Shown one piece after another: positions 6,296 to 6,620 of a stretch of DNA of 6,620 nucleotides. The translations under genes were made by a program, and so were the position numbers. Each line of letters opens with the position of its first letter. Position 1 is the stretch's first letter. Below the pieces are notes generated by a model. It was given only the letters and a program-made list of their open reading frames with translations. It was not told where the DNA came from and did no database searches. Source of the stretch: Hyphomicrobiales bacterium (GTDB lineage: Bacteria; Pseudomonadota; Alphaproteobacteria; Rhizobiales; Beijerinckiaceae); contig OMIJ01000172.1 of the NCBI GenBank assembly GCA_900299065.1, positions 1 to 6,620 of the forward strand, in the 5' to 3' direction.

Positions 6296-6620
6296 ATTTG
6301 CCGAGCAGATCTTCAAGCTGCTTTTCAATCACAGTGCGCCGCTGCATCCACCAATCTTCACGATATTGCTCAAGATATTTAACACCGGGCTTGGGCTTTA
6401 CATAATCTGGCACAGTCGCAATTTCGACATCAGTGCGAGTGCTGGGTGTGCGCCAGGTTGTTGAGAACGCCTCCTGTCCGGGCTTGCTCGCATACCAGTT
6501 CAAAAACACAATGGCTGCATTTGGATGCGGCGCTTTTTTTGCAATCGTCAAAACAGCACCACCACCCAGCAAAGCGCCAGGGCCATCTTCCATCTGCGTC
6601 ACAACAACATTCTTCATGCC
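6294..6620 (-). CDS. C-terminal part of a second periplasmic ABC substrate-binding protein (partial, cut by the window edge)
   Basis: At least 108 codons plus the stop are visible and the frame stays open to the window end. The Met near 6617 follows a Gly codon and is probably internal, since a complete binding protein of this class is about 330-370 residues. The fragment contains LTIAKKAPHPNAAIVFLNWY followed by ASKPGQEAFS, the same C-lobe block as in the binding protein at 1409-2497 (VAVPKNSAHPNAARLLSVYL then LSDEGQ), so both belong to the COG1840 class. The two are clearly divergent and not a recent copy. The C-terminal YREDWWMQRRTVIEKQ segment is a typical closing helix. It would feed either its own permease outside the window or the fused permease encoded on the other strand. 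It is co-directional with, and 15 bases ahead of, the amidohydrolase gene. Ligand unknown. Confidence 0.85.
   Translation of the reverse strand, partial: GMKNVVVTQMEDGPGALLGGGAVLTIAKKAPHPNAAIVFLNWYASKPGQEAFSTTWRTPSTRTDVEIATVPDYVKPKPGVKYLEQYREDWWMQRRTVIEKQLEDLLGK

Overview
This window looks like part of a catabolic region from a Gram-negative bacterium, most likely an alphaproteobacterium. The basis is a Sec-exported (periplasmic) substrate-binding protein, a fused two-domain ABC permease of the FbpB/SfuB type, roughly balanced base composition (estimated by eye), and a gene set typical of Rhizobiales-like accessory catabolic loci. The taxonomic call is an inference. Nearly every base is coding. 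I see no tRNA, rRNA, insertion sequence, CRISPR array or phage gene.

Layout. Positions 1-192 are a non-coding leader with a candidate 20-bp dyad at 51-70. Four genes follow on the + strand. They are a Rieske iron-sulfur oxygenase of the phthalate-dioxygenase/O-demethylase type (193-1356), a periplasmic ABC substrate-binding protein of the COG1840 'iron(III)-type' class (1409-2497), a fused 12-helix ABC permease (2590-4344), and an alpha/beta hydrolase resembling enol-lactonases (4360-5184). The 92-base gap between binding protein and permease holds a perfect 11-bp inverted repeat, the strongest non-coding structure here. The - strand carries a second, converging operon. Read in its own direction it has the C-terminal part of another COG1840-like binding protein (6620 down to 6294, cut by the window edge), then an amidohydrolase-superfamily enzyme (6278 down to 5181). 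That enzyme resembles the 4-oxalomesaconate hydratase / ACMSD group. The two operons meet tail to tail, with their stop codons sharing the four bases TTAG at 5181-5184.

How the genes may work together. A plausible reading is uptake of a small organic acid, probably aromatic or aromatic-derived, by the binding protein and permease. The Rieske enzyme would then hydroxylate or O-demethylate it, and the alpha/beta hydrolase and amidohydrolase would act on later intermediates such as a lactone, an ester or an unsaturated keto-acid. The substrate cannot be read from the sequence. The ABC ATPase, the reductase/ferredoxin partner of the Rieske oxygenase, any ring-cleavage dioxygenase and any regulator are absent from the window. 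The amidohydrolase has Glu at the position where most COG2159 enzymes have Asp, which favours hydratase-like chemistry and is the most informative single residue here. All protein families are known; what may be new is the combination and the substrate.
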